Assembly: GCA_020431945.1 (NCBI GenBank)
Contig: JAGQHH010000107.1
Coordinates: forward strand, 1-7,076
Source of the DNA: Cyanobacteria bacterium HKST-UBA02
GTDB taxonomy: Bacteria; Cyanobacteriota; Vampirovibrionia; Obscuribacterales; Obscuribacteraceae
Length of the DNA stretch: 7,076 bases
Direction of reading: 5' to 3'
The notes below the pieces were generated by a model, which saw nothing but the letters and a program-made list of their open reading frames with translations, did not search any database and had not been told where the DNA came from. The position numbers and the translations under genes were made by a program. Below are positions 1 through 6,164 of this stretch, piece by piece (positions within the stretch are counted from its first letter, which is position 1; each line of letters begins with the position of its first letter).

Positions 1-382
1 TGAGTAGATTCGTAACGCCGGGAGGTCTCCGGAGAAGCGCTTTCAAGCGGCTGGTCAGCTCCATCATATTGAATGGCTTGGTGAGATAGTCGTCGGCACC
101 CGAGTCGAGCCCTTCGACTTTGTTCTCCACCTGATCGCGACCGGTGAGCATGATTACCGGAGTGGCATTGCCCTTCTCTCTCAGACTCTTGAGTATGTCT
201 ATGCCGCTGTCGTCGGGCAATGTCCAGTCGAGAACGATGGCATCGTATTCGAACTGGTGCATGAGCTCCCTGGCATTCTCTCCGGTGAGCGCAATCTCCA
301 CCAGGAAATGCTCGTCCGCGAGCCAGTCCCGGATCATGTCGGCGATAGAAAGGTCGTCTTCTACTACGAGGATCTTTGCCAT
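1..382 (-). CDS. Response regulator, N-terminal receiver domain (partial, OmpR/PhoB-like)
   Basis: This is a cytoplasmic signal-transduction protein that would be phosphorylated by a sensor histidine kinase. The 127 visible residues form a complete receiver domain. They show the acidic pair E8-D9-D10 (after MAKILVVEDD), phosphoacceptor D52 in VLDWTLPDDSG, the switch threonine T80 in MLTGRD, Y99, and the invariant K102 in LTKPF. The domain ends with LKALLRRP, a linker style typical of OmpR/PhoB-family transcription factors, so a winged-helix DNA-binding domain is expected beyond the left edge; that part is inference. The ATG at 382-380 is chosen because it gives exactly the canonical receiver start. 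A second ATG ten bases upstream (392-390) is out of frame. No partner kinase is visible. The gene diverges from the transporter at 543. Confidence 0.93.
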   Translation of the reverse strand, partial: MAKILVVEDDLSIADMIRDWLADEHFLVEIALTGENARELMHQFEYDAIVLDWTLPDDSGIDILKSLREKGNATPVIMLTGRDQVENKVEGLDSGADDYLTKPFNMMELTSRLKALLRRPPGVTNLL

Positions 383-397
383 TGGAAGCCATTGGAA
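378..397. repeat. 10-bp perfect tandem duplication across the response-regulator start codon
   Basis: The decamer GCCATTGGAA occurs twice head to tail (378-387 and 388-397). On the minus strand each copy contains CCAATGGC, so the duplication creates two ATG codons ten bases apart. Only the downstream ATG (382-380) reads into the receiver domain; the upstream one is in another frame. Confidence 0.85.
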
Positions 398-399
398 TT

Positions 400-426
400 C
401 CCGCCCGGGCACGAGCCGTGGGCGGG
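400..426. other. GC-rich hairpin in the leader of the response-regulator mRNA
   Basis: CCCGCCC (400-406) and GGGCGGG (420-426) are perfect inverted repeats around 13 bases. The spacer holds a further three-pair GGC/GCC stem with an ACGA loop (408-417). On the minus strand the structure lies 17 bases upstream of the regulator ATG and downstream of the candidate promoter at 430-459, so it would form in the 5' leader. No T-run follows on either strand, so it does not look like an intrinsic terminator. The purine-rich arm closest to the gene could hide the only Shine-Dalgarno-like stretch. Confidence 0.5.
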
Positions 427-429
427 TCC

Positions 430-459
430 ATATTACCCAGCCTCAGACGTGGTTTGCAA
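430..459 (-). promoter_or_regulatory. Candidate sigma-70-type promoter for the response regulator
   Basis: On the minus strand TTGCAA (459-454; 4 of 6 matches to TTGACA) is followed after 18 bases by TAATAT (435-430; 4 of 6 matches to TATAAT). This would start transcription about 40 bases before the regulator ATG and place the GC hairpin in the leader. It rests only on consensus matching. Confidence 0.35.
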
Positions 460-468
460 GCGCTCCTC

Positions 469-488
469 TTGGCAGGCGAGGTTGCCAA
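469..488. promoter_or_regulatory. Inverted repeat TTGGCA-N8-TGCCAA, candidate operator
   Basis: A perfect 6+6 inverted repeat with an 8-base spacer lies in the divergent region between the response regulator and the EamA transporter, 54 bases before the transporter start. Its dyad geometry would suit a dimeric transcription factor. It could equally be a small RNA hairpin. TTGGCA also resembles a -35 box, but I found no convincing -10 at the right distance. The regulator that would bind is unknown. Confidence 0.35.
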
Positions 489-542
489 CACATTCCTTAT
501 CAATGCAGCCAGGGCCGAATCTTTCGGTGATATCCTTCATCT

Positions 543-1457
543 ATGGCATCACTTCGAATCTCATTAGTAATAGGACTCTTTTTCGTCGTCTTCGTATGGG
601 GCGCTAATGCGGTCGTTGTCAAATTCATCTTCCAGGATATGTCGGCTTTCACCTATGTTGGTCTGCGATATATCTCCCTCATCCCCATCACCCTTCTGAT
701 TGTTCTCTGCAGCCGTCAGTCCTTGAAAGTCAACAAAGAGACTTTCGGGGCTCTCTGTGTAGCTGCTTTCCTCGGTTTCGGAATCCCGCAGATTCTGGGC
801 TATCTCGGTCTGGCGAATACGACGGCCTTCGCTTCGTCCCTGTTCGGAGCCACCACCCCGCTAGCCACCCTGGCTATCTGCGCCTGGCGCAATTATGAGG
901 TGGTGAGCGGCGCGCGCTGGATGGGAGCACTGGTTTGTATCATCGGTCTGGCGATATTCGAGGGTGCCCTGTCCGGTCATGTGGACTTCCGTCTGGGTGA
1001 CCTGCTGGCTCTCGCCAGCGCACTGCTTGCCGGCATCTATAACGTCATGGTGGCCAAACTGGTCAAGGATTACCATCCGGTATCCCTGATGTTCTGGGTG
1101 ATTTTCATCAGCTCATTCATGGTCATCCCCATGTGCATTCCGGAAATGGCAGCTCAGGACTGGTCCAGGATAACGTCTCTGGACTGGCTCTTGATGGCTT
1201 TCTCGGTGATCTTCCCGGTGGCGGTTGCGCATCCTATCTGGCACTGGGCGATCAAGCATGACGGCGCCGGGACTACCTCTCTCTGGGCTCTGCTCTGCCC
1301 TCTGGTGGCAGGCGTTGTCGCTGCGTTATGGCTGGGTACACCGATACTGCCCCACGAGCTCTTCGGCGCGATCATCTCTCTCACCGGTCTGGCCCTGGCT
1401 CAGATTTCCTGGGCTCGCATCATTGCCTGGCGCCGCGCCCGGCAGATCGCCGGTTGA
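543..1457 (+). CDS. EamA-family (drug/metabolite transporter superfamily) permease
   Basis: This is a 304-residue polytopic inner-membrane protein, the usual length for the ten-helix DMT superfamily. Ten hydrophobic segments can be read at about 5-27, 36-56, 68-90, 93-114, 124-144, 150-171, 180-200, 212-234, 245-265 and 270-293, arranged as two five-helix EamA halves. Family-like features include WGANAVVVK near the N-terminus, TPLATLAIC in helix 4, and the matching CPLVAGVVAALWLG in helix 9. A short basic tail (WRRAR) follows. Relatives export amino acids, metabolites or drugs; the substrate cannot be read here. The ATG at 543 is preceded by GGTGA (526-530), a plausible but distant ribosome-binding site. 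Its last 132 bases are antisense to the 3' end of the DUF817 gene. It diverges from the response regulator, a possible but unproven controller. Confidence 0.9.
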   Translation: MASLRISLVIGLFFVVFVWGANAVVVKFIFQDMSAFTYVGLRYISLIPITLLIVLCSRQSLKVNKETFGALCVAAFLGFGIPQILGYLGLANTTAFASSLFGATTPLATLAICAWRNYEVVSGARWMGALVCIIGLAIFEGALSGHVDFRLGDLLALASALLAGIYNVMVAKLVKDYHPVSLMFWVIFISSFMVIPMCIPEMAAQDWSRITSLDWLLMAFSVIFPVAVAHPIWHWAIKHDGAGTTSLWALLCPLVAGVVAALWLGTPILPHELFGAIISLTGLALAQISWARIIAWRRARQIAG

Positions 1458-2246
1458 TGAATGGACCACTTTAGCTTGTTTTGCGAGCTTCGCTTTCACA
1501 TGTTTGAGCTCGGCTACGAAGATGAAGCTGACAATTACGAGCAGGAACCAGGAAGTGATCTTGGCGCTGTGGACGATTCTCCAGGTGTCGACCTCGTGAG
1601 GGTATTGCCAGCCCGATAAATAGGTTCCGATGTTCTCGGCGATCCAGACGAAAAAGCCGATCAAGACGAATGCCACGGAAAGGGGCATGGCGCGCCTGAT
1701 TCCACTGACGGTGAAAAGCACTCTTGTGCGGCAAAAAAGAATGAACACCGAAGCTATAAGTGGATAACGAAGGTCGAAAATATAGTGCTCGCTGAAGAAG
1801 TTTATATAGATAAGAGCGCCCAGAGGATAAACCAGGCTATGAGCGGGCCAGAAAGTCAGGTCGAGATCGAGACGACGCCAGGCCTGGCACATATAGCTGG
1901 CGACGCTGGCATACATGAATCCGCTATAGAGCGGGACGGTGACGACTTTGCTGAGAGCCGGCTCGGGATAGCTCCAGGAGCCCATATGGGTTTTGAAAAG
2001 CTCCAGGAGAAGACCGGCTATATGAAAAACTGCAATTACTTTGAGCTCGTCTCTGGTCTCTAGTCCGGAGCGGTACATAAGAAACTGGACGAAAAGACAG
2101 ATGATGAGAATCAGGTCATAACGCGGCAGCCCCGGCACCGAGATAACCCTTGTAAGGGCGAGAGCCGCGAATATCGTCACTGGAAAGATGCATGAGAGGG
2201 ACTGCCGGGCGGCAAAATCGATAAGCTGTCTGATATTTCTGTCCAT
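1326..2246 (-). CDS. DUF817 family integral membrane protein with an extended C-terminal tail
   Basis: The 306-residue product is a multi-pass membrane protein of the DUF817 family (B. subtilis YoaT-like), whose function is not established. Diagnostic motifs appear in order: ELFKTHMGSWSYPEP (82-96), PLYSGFMYASVASY (105-118), YINFFSEHYIFDLRY (147-161), AENIGT (203-208) and TSWFLLVIVSFIFV (231-244). About seven or eight hydrophobic segments cover residues 18-245. The family core ends near residue 250. The rest is a hydrophilic, low-complexity tail rich in G, S, D, R and Q. Its last 43 codons lie opposite the end of the transporter gene, and the TAA stop (1328-1326) is the complement of a leucine TTA codon there. 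The tail is therefore probably a run-on rather than a domain. The start at 2246 follows a good promoter but only a weak ribosome-binding site (GGGT). Confidence 0.9.
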   Translation of the reverse strand: MDRNIRQLIDFAARQSLSCIFPVTIFAALALTRVISVPGLPRYDLILIICLFVQFLMYRSGLETRDELKVIAVFHIAGLLLELFKTHMGSWSYPEPALSKVVTVPLYSGFMYASVASYMCQAWRRLDLDLTFWPAHSLVYPLGALIYINFFSEHYIFDLRYPLIASVFILFCRTRVLFTVSGIRRAMPLSVAFVLIGFFVWIAENIGTYLSGWQYPHEVDTWRIVHSAKITSWFLLVIVSFIFVAELKHVKAKLAKQAKVVHSSTGDLPGAAPGNDASPGNLSQGQTGERDDRAEELVGQYRCTQP

Positions 2247-2287
2247 GGACCCAATCTAGCGGGTCTCTGTTAGAAGCTTGCGGGAGT

Positions 2288-2316
2288 ATTTTTGTCTGCC
2301 GTACCTTTTGTGTCAA
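2288..2316 (-). promoter_or_regulatory. Predicted promoter of the DUF817 gene
   Basis: On the minus strand a perfect -35 box TTGACA (2316-2311) is followed after 17 bases by AAAAAT (2293-2288; 4 of 6 matches to TATAAT). Transcription would start near 2281, giving a leader of about 35 bases before the DUF817 ATG at 2246. Confidence 0.45.
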
Positions 2317-2320
2317 AATT

Positions 2321-2341
2321 CTGTTAGCCGTTCGATAACAG
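2321..2341. promoter_or_regulatory. Inverted repeat CTGTTA-N9-TAACAG between divergent genes
   Basis: CTGTTA (2321-2326) and TAACAG (2336-2341) form a perfect 6+6 dyad just upstream of the -35 box of the DUF817 promoter and 26 bases before the DUF1028 start. A third copy, CTGTTAG, sits at 2267-2273, exactly 54 bases from the one at 2321-2327. The arrangement fits an operator that could act on both genes. This is pattern evidence only. Confidence 0.35.
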
Positions 2342-2367
2342 GACCCCTGCCCGATGATTTTCATTCA

Positions 2368-3087
2368 ATGACATTCACGATAATCGCCCTGGATAGAAGA
2401 AGCGGTGAGCTGGGGCTGGCGTCGGCTTCCTGCGGGCTGTTCACCGGCAACATCGTTCCTTTCTACAGTAAAGATGGCTCCGTTCTCGGTGCCTGCCAGG
2501 CCTATCCTTCAGCCAGCTTGAAAAAACGGGTCCTGGAGCTTGTCGAGCGAGGTCTTTCGGTGGCTGAGATCGAGAATGCCCTGGAGCTTCTGGACCGATA
2601 TATCCAGCACAGGCAGGTGGGATTTCTCGGACGGGACGGCAGGCACCTGACATTTACCGGCAATAAGGTAACCGAGGGCGCCGGGCATCTCCTGGGCAAG
2701 GATTTCCTGATCCTCGGCAATATGCTTGCCAGAGCCGAGAGCTTGAAAGCCATGGCGGCGGCATTCGAAGCCGAGCCCGAGGCGGCTCTAGCCTATCGCC
2801 TGATCAAGTCCCTGGAGGCATGCAAGAAAGCCGGGGGGCAGAGCCTGGAGGGACGTTCGTTGCGGGAGCGGGCCGCCTGTCTCCTGGTTCTCGACAGGGC
2901 TGCGACTCTGTCTCTTGATATCAGGATCAATATGAGCGAGGATGCGGTGGAGGATCTCAGGCGTCAGTATGTCACTTTCAAGATCTATGACGGTTTCATG
3001 GGGATCTGCCAGGACGAGCCCCGGAACCTGCCTGATCTTTCGGCGCAGGAGTCTTTGATGCCATTTGCTCCGGGAATCTTCGATTGA
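2368..3087 (+). CDS. DUF1028 family protein (putative Ntn-type hydrolase)
   Basis: The product of 239 residues matches the length and pattern of DUF1028. It opens MTFTIIALD with ELGLASAS following, then shows QVGFLG (83-88), TG (97-98), GNML (117-120), an AGG motif (155-157) and a late LDIRINMSEDAVEDLRR segment (183-199). The family is placed among N-terminal-nucleophile hydrolases as I recall, but no substrate is established. If so, Thr2 would be exposed by removal of Met1, which favours the ATG at 2368 over the in-frame TTG at 2278 that adds 30 unrelated residues. The usual GGDxRG-type motif is altered here: the D is Q158 and the following residues diverge. There is no signal peptide, so it is probably cytoplasmic. 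Its stop lies one base before the lipoprotein ATG, so the two are very likely one operon. Confidence 0.88.
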   Translation: MTFTIIALDRRSGELGLASASCGLFTGNIVPFYSKDGSVLGACQAYPSASLKKRVLELVERGLSVAEIENALELLDRYIQHRQVGFLGRDGRHLTFTGNKVTEGAGHLLGKDFLILGNMLARAESLKAMAAAFEAEPEAALAYRLIKSLEACKKAGGQSLEGRSLRERAACLLVLDRAATLSLDIRINMSEDAVEDLRRQYVTFKIYDGFMGICQDEPRNLPDLSAQESLMPFAPGIFD

Positions 3088-3088
3088 A

Positions 3089-5293
3089 ATGAGAGTTCTG
3101 GTCGCTATCCTTATACCGCTGCTCATGCTCACCTCCTGCAGCTTTCTCGCCGACTCCACCAGGCACAGCGTCGATGCAGCCTTCTCGGTGAAAGTCACCG
3201 ATCGCAATATCAGGCGGCTTACCAATGTCACCCAGAGAGCCGATGTCGAAGTAAAGGGCAAATTCAAGAGCGGCAGCTTTCTCGTCAACGGTCTTGTTCT
3301 GTCGATACCGGAAGACACCAGCTTCGCCATCGACCTGGAGCTTCCCATCGACAACCCGGCGGAGATTTCAACCCGGAACGCCCGGGGTCGATTCTCCACC
3401 AGCAAGCAGATCAGTATTGATGCGGTGCCCTGTCCCCGGACCGTGGAGGTTCAGAAAGGCAGAGTGAGCGCCGAGATCAGCCTGGCGCAGACCCTCACTG
3501 CCTTTTTCCTCAATCTCATTCAGGCAGGCAGCCCCGGCGGCAGCATGAAGGACATGATCGATAACGCCCGATTCGAAAAGGTGGAGCTTTTCATTCGTCC
3601 CGATTCCCAGCTCGAGCTCGGCACCAAGAAGCTTCATCTGGTCAAGGGCTCTCATGTGGAGCTTCTGTCGGCTGACATCGATCGCAATCTCAACTATCGA
3701 GGCAGACTGCATCTCAATTTCAAATTCGGAGATCATTGTTTGTGGCCCGGTGAGAAAGTCGATTGCTTTTTCGAGGGTGGTGATGCCGATCTGATTCTCG
3801 ATGCAGTCAAGTCCGGAGATGTTCTCACTTTGAACCTGCCGTCCGGTGCGAAGAGCGAGAAATCGATCAATCTCGAGAGCTGCAAGTTCGCTTTCGGTAA
3901 AGAGAAGCGCTCAAGCGCCACTGCCCATCAGTGTGCCATCTCCCTGAACAAGCTCAAATGGGAGGACGCCTCCAGGCTCGCTCATCCGAATCTCAATTTC
4001 GGCGCTTCAATGGATATGATCTCCACCGATCTTCTTTTGAAGACCGATATCCACGAGACCCGGGGTCACTTCGAAGAGCCTGTCCCGGGCACTCTCGATG
4101 TCGCCATCGATCAAAAAGATCGAGGCGTTCACTTCACCACCAGTGAGCCGGCTCTTGCCAGCAATGCAACGATCACCATAGCCAAAGAGCCGACTATCGT
4201 CAAACTCACTCTCGGTGATACGCTGGTGGGACCGGTGGATTTCGGCAAGTCCGGGAGTCTCTCTTTCGAGCTGGAAGGCGGTGCCACCAGCCTCAAGGAG
4301 CTGGACTGGCAGGCCTCAGGTGGGGGCCTCAATCTCAAGTGCGGTTCCAATTCGGTGCTGACTGTGCCCCGGGAGATGTATCTGGCGAAAGCGGAAGGCT
4401 CTGCTAAAACCAGGCTGAAGATGCCGCTTTCCCTGGATCTCGGTGAAGCGACTCTGAAGCTCAAGCAAACCTCGGTCAAGCTCTCTCGCTTGAAAGGCAA
4501 TCTCAATCTGGAGGTCGGTGACGGTATATCGATCCGCAGCGATCTGGATTTCACCCTGGCCGGCTCCCGCCTGCTGGGTGGCAAAGAGACCGATGTTCTG
4601 GCTGATGGTCTCGACCTGTCGGTGGTGGATGGAATGGCCAGGGTGGACTTGAAGAAGTGCTCGGTGACGATACCGGATCTGGTTCTGGAAGAGGCGATCA
4701 GGCAGAAAGTGCCCCGGACCATGAGCATAAAGCTCAACAAGACTCTCAGGGAAGATCGGAAGTGGCGTTACCGACATGTGGTGGCGGACCGGGTTTCGGT
4801 GGAAGATTTCACTATCGGAGATCTGGTGAGCGGTGACGACCAGACATTGAAGTTCACCGCTAGTGGTGACGTCGAGGTGACCGGCACAGTGGAGAAAGGC
4901 GGTCTGGTCTTTCACAAGGATGATGGCTGGAAGCAATGCCCATGGACTCTTTCCGGTCGTGCCACCGGTAAGGGTACAGCCAGATACAAGTTCAGGAAAG
5001 AGCCCAACAGTCCCCTGGAGATGCTCGACTACGATCTGGCCATGCAGTTCGAGCTCCCGGATAACGTGGAGCTGGACTGGAGCAAGGTCGCCGGCGGCAT
5101 TCTCAAGGTGGCGGAGAAGAAGGTGATTCTCGGGCACCTGAAAGAGGTGAAAGTGCCTGTGAGCCACAGCGGCAGCCTGGCTGTGTTCCAGAAAGACGAT
5201 CCACTATGGCGCAATCTGCGCGTAAAGGATCTTTCCATCAAAGATCGCAAGGACGGAGTCCAGATCGAGTTCAGCGCTTCCGAAGAGCTTTGA
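3089..5293 (+). CDS. Large predicted lipoprotein, beta-rich, function unknown
   Basis: The 734-residue product begins with a lipoprotein signal peptide: MR, a hydrophobic core, then lipobox LTSC with the lipidated Cys at 17. It should therefore be exported and membrane-anchored. I do not recognise a named family. The rest is almost entirely alternating polar/hydrophobic stretches typical of beta strands (DVEVKGKF at 52-59, RLHLNFKF at 206-213, GDVEVTGTV at 593-601). There are few long helices and no catalytic motif. This texture resembles the long hydrophobic-groove folds of AsmA/TamB/YdbH-like lipid-transfer proteins or stacked lipid-binding domains, but that is inference. Eight further cysteines occur (115, 217, 226, 265, 282, 418, 524, 617), so disulfides are possible. 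The ATG at 3089 is preferred to an in-frame TTG at 3065 because it starts exactly at the signal peptide and does not overlap the upstream gene. GGGAA at 3072-3076 is a weak ribosome-binding site. Confidence 0.85.
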   Translation: MRVLVAILIPLLMLTSCSFLADSTRHSVDAAFSVKVTDRNIRRLTNVTQRADVEVKGKFKSGSFLVNGLVLSIPEDTSFAIDLELPIDNPAEISTRNARGRFSTSKQISIDAVPCPRTVEVQKGRVSAEISLAQTLTAFFLNLIQAGSPGGSMKDMIDNARFEKVELFIRPDSQLELGTKKLHLVKGSHVELLSADIDRNLNYRGRLHLNFKFGDHCLWPGEKVDCFFEGGDADLILDAVKSGDVLTLNLPSGAKSEKSINLESCKFAFGKEKRSSATAHQCAISLNKLKWEDASRLAHPNLNFGASMDMISTDLLLKTDIHETRGHFEEPVPGTLDVAIDQKDRGVHFTTSEPALASNATITIAKEPTIVKLTLGDTLVGPVDFGKSGSLSFELEGGATSLKELDWQASGGGLNLKCGSNSVLTVPREMYLAKAEGSAKTRLKMPLSLDLGEATLKLKQTSVKLSRLKGNLNLEVGDGISIRSDLDFTLAGSRLLGGKETDVLADGLDLSVVDGMARVDLKKCSVTIPDLVLEEAIRQKVPRTMSIKLNKTLREDRKWRYRHVVADRVSVEDFTIGDLVSGDDQTLKFTASGDVEVTGTVEKGGLVFHKDDGWKQCPWTLSGRATGKGTARYKFRKEPNSPLEMLDYDLAMQFELPDNVELDWSKVAGGILKVAEKKVILGHLKEVKVPVSHSGSLAVFQKDDPLWRNLRVKDLSIKDRKDGVQIEFSASEEL

Positions 5294-5303
5294 GACCGAG
5301 CTT

Positions 5304-6107
5304 TCAGTCGTCGTTTTGATCGACATCGGCGATCATCACTGTGAGTAAACGCAGGACATAGCGGTCGTCGTACTCCAGGTGCAGGCAATAATCTTCGAAG
5401 CCGAATACGTCCCAGTGGAAAGTCTTGCCGTCCAGTTTGTTGAAAAGAGACGAGGACTGATCCGGCTCACCCAGCCGCTCCCTGGCCTCATCCCTGGTCA
5501 TCTGCCAGGTCAGACCTTCGGGAAGGTAGAAAGGATATTCATGTTCCGGTCCGGTTCGTCCGGAGTAGAAAAAAATCGTATTGAGCTTGCCGCCGGCCTT
5601 GTCGGCGCAGAGCTCGAATCCCGTGTCCGGAAAACTGTAATAGGTCCGGTCCCGGGTACTGATGGTGACTTCTTCCTCGACAATCTCCTGGAGCTCCTCG
5701 AGCCAGTCTTCGCTGATGTCCTGACCGATCTGCGAGAGGATATGATAAGTCTTGTCAGGCTCGTCCCATACCACTGTAGAGACCCCTCCGGTGGTATCAG
5801 CGATGGGCTCGAGGACTTCGCGGTGAAACTCGTGAAGATTGTCGTTCCAGACCTTCACTTCATCCTCGTCCAGATCCTCCGGGGCGAAGATCCTGATGCT
5901 TCCGTCCTCGCGGCGGGTAACAAAAACTTCTCTGGCATTATCGGACCAGTCGATACGAAAAATTATGCCCTGATCGCCGATCTCTTCCGATACGCTGGAA
6001 TTGCCTCGCAGATCTCGGGCTCGTTGAAGCATGCGGATGTGGAGGCTATTGAGTCCCTCTTCGATTCCGACTACCCAGATCTCTTTGTTCAGCGACATCA
6101 AGCTCAT
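5304..6107 (-). CDS. Conserved-looking acidic soluble protein of unknown function
   Basis: The 267-residue product has no signal peptide or membrane segment and is strongly acidic (runs such as EDLDEDEVKVW and EELQEIVEEEV), so it is probably cytoplasmic. The N-terminal half (about 1-150) is not recognisable. The C-terminal part (about 155-260) has YSFPDTGFELCADKAGG, then FYLPEGLTWQMTRDEARERLGEPD (192-215, read as two abutting parts), then FEDYCLHLEYDDRYVLRLLTVM. The 'mtrdEareRLGePd' stretch recalls the GMTxxEVxxxLGxP element of small BamE/BLIP-like folds and of some immunity-type proteins; this is resemblance only. Start choice: ATG 6107, or ATG 6098 three codons later. In-frame stops upstream exclude anything longer. 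Its stop is ten bases from the convergent lipoprotein stop, and it follows the TPR gene on the same strand after 57 bases. Confidence 0.8.
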   Translation of the reverse strand: MSLMSLNKEIWVVGIEEGLNSLHIRMLQRARDLRGNSSVSEEIGDQGIIFRIDWSDNAREVFVTRREDGSIRIFAPEDLDEDEVKVWNDNLHEFHREVLEPIADTTGGVSTVVWDEPDKTYHILSQIGQDISEDWLEELQEIVEEEVTISTRDRTYYSFPDTGFELCADKAGGKLNTIFFYSGRTGPEHEYPFYLPEGLTWQMTRDEARERLGEPDQSSSLFNKLDGKTFHWDVFGFEDYCLHLEYDDRYVLRLLTVMIADVDQNDD

Positions 6108-6131
6108 GTTGACTCAGGACTTCAGCTAAAT

Positions 6132-6140
6132 AGTATCACA
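6132..6140 (-). promoter_or_regulatory. Possible extended -10 element upstream of the acidic-protein gene
   Basis: On the minus strand TGT followed by GATACT (6140-6132) resembles an extended -10 (TGnTATAAT; 4 of 6 in the hexamer). No -35 box is seen 16-18 bases upstream. It would give a leader of about 18 bases before the ATG at 6107. The gene may instead be read through from the TPR gene. Confidence 0.2.
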
Positions 6141-6164
6141 TACGCCACGGGCCGCGGTATCGGC

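Noticed and set aside
144..607. Several plus-strand open frames opposite the response regulator.
   Set aside because: The minus strand in this stretch encodes a textbook receiver domain with all its key residues, so these are antisense shadows.
2278..2367. A 30-residue N-terminal extension of the DUF1028 protein from a TTG codon.
   Set aside because: The family begins at MTF, and the extension covers the predicted promoter and the CTGTTA boxes. It has no family resemblance.
4316..5167. Long minus-strand open frames inside the lipoprotein gene (also 4129-4740).
   Set aside because: They lie wholly opposite a gene with a signal peptide and consistent protein texture. Their translations are rich in H, R, S and Q without any domain pattern, and no promoter or ribosome-binding site was seen.
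5282..5305. A possible bidirectional terminator between the convergent lipoprotein and acidic-protein stops.
   Set aside because: Only a bulged stem of about seven pairs (GAAgAGCT with AGCTTTC) around a nine-base loop can be drawn. It includes a stop codon, and no adjacent T-run follows directly, so it is too weak to call.
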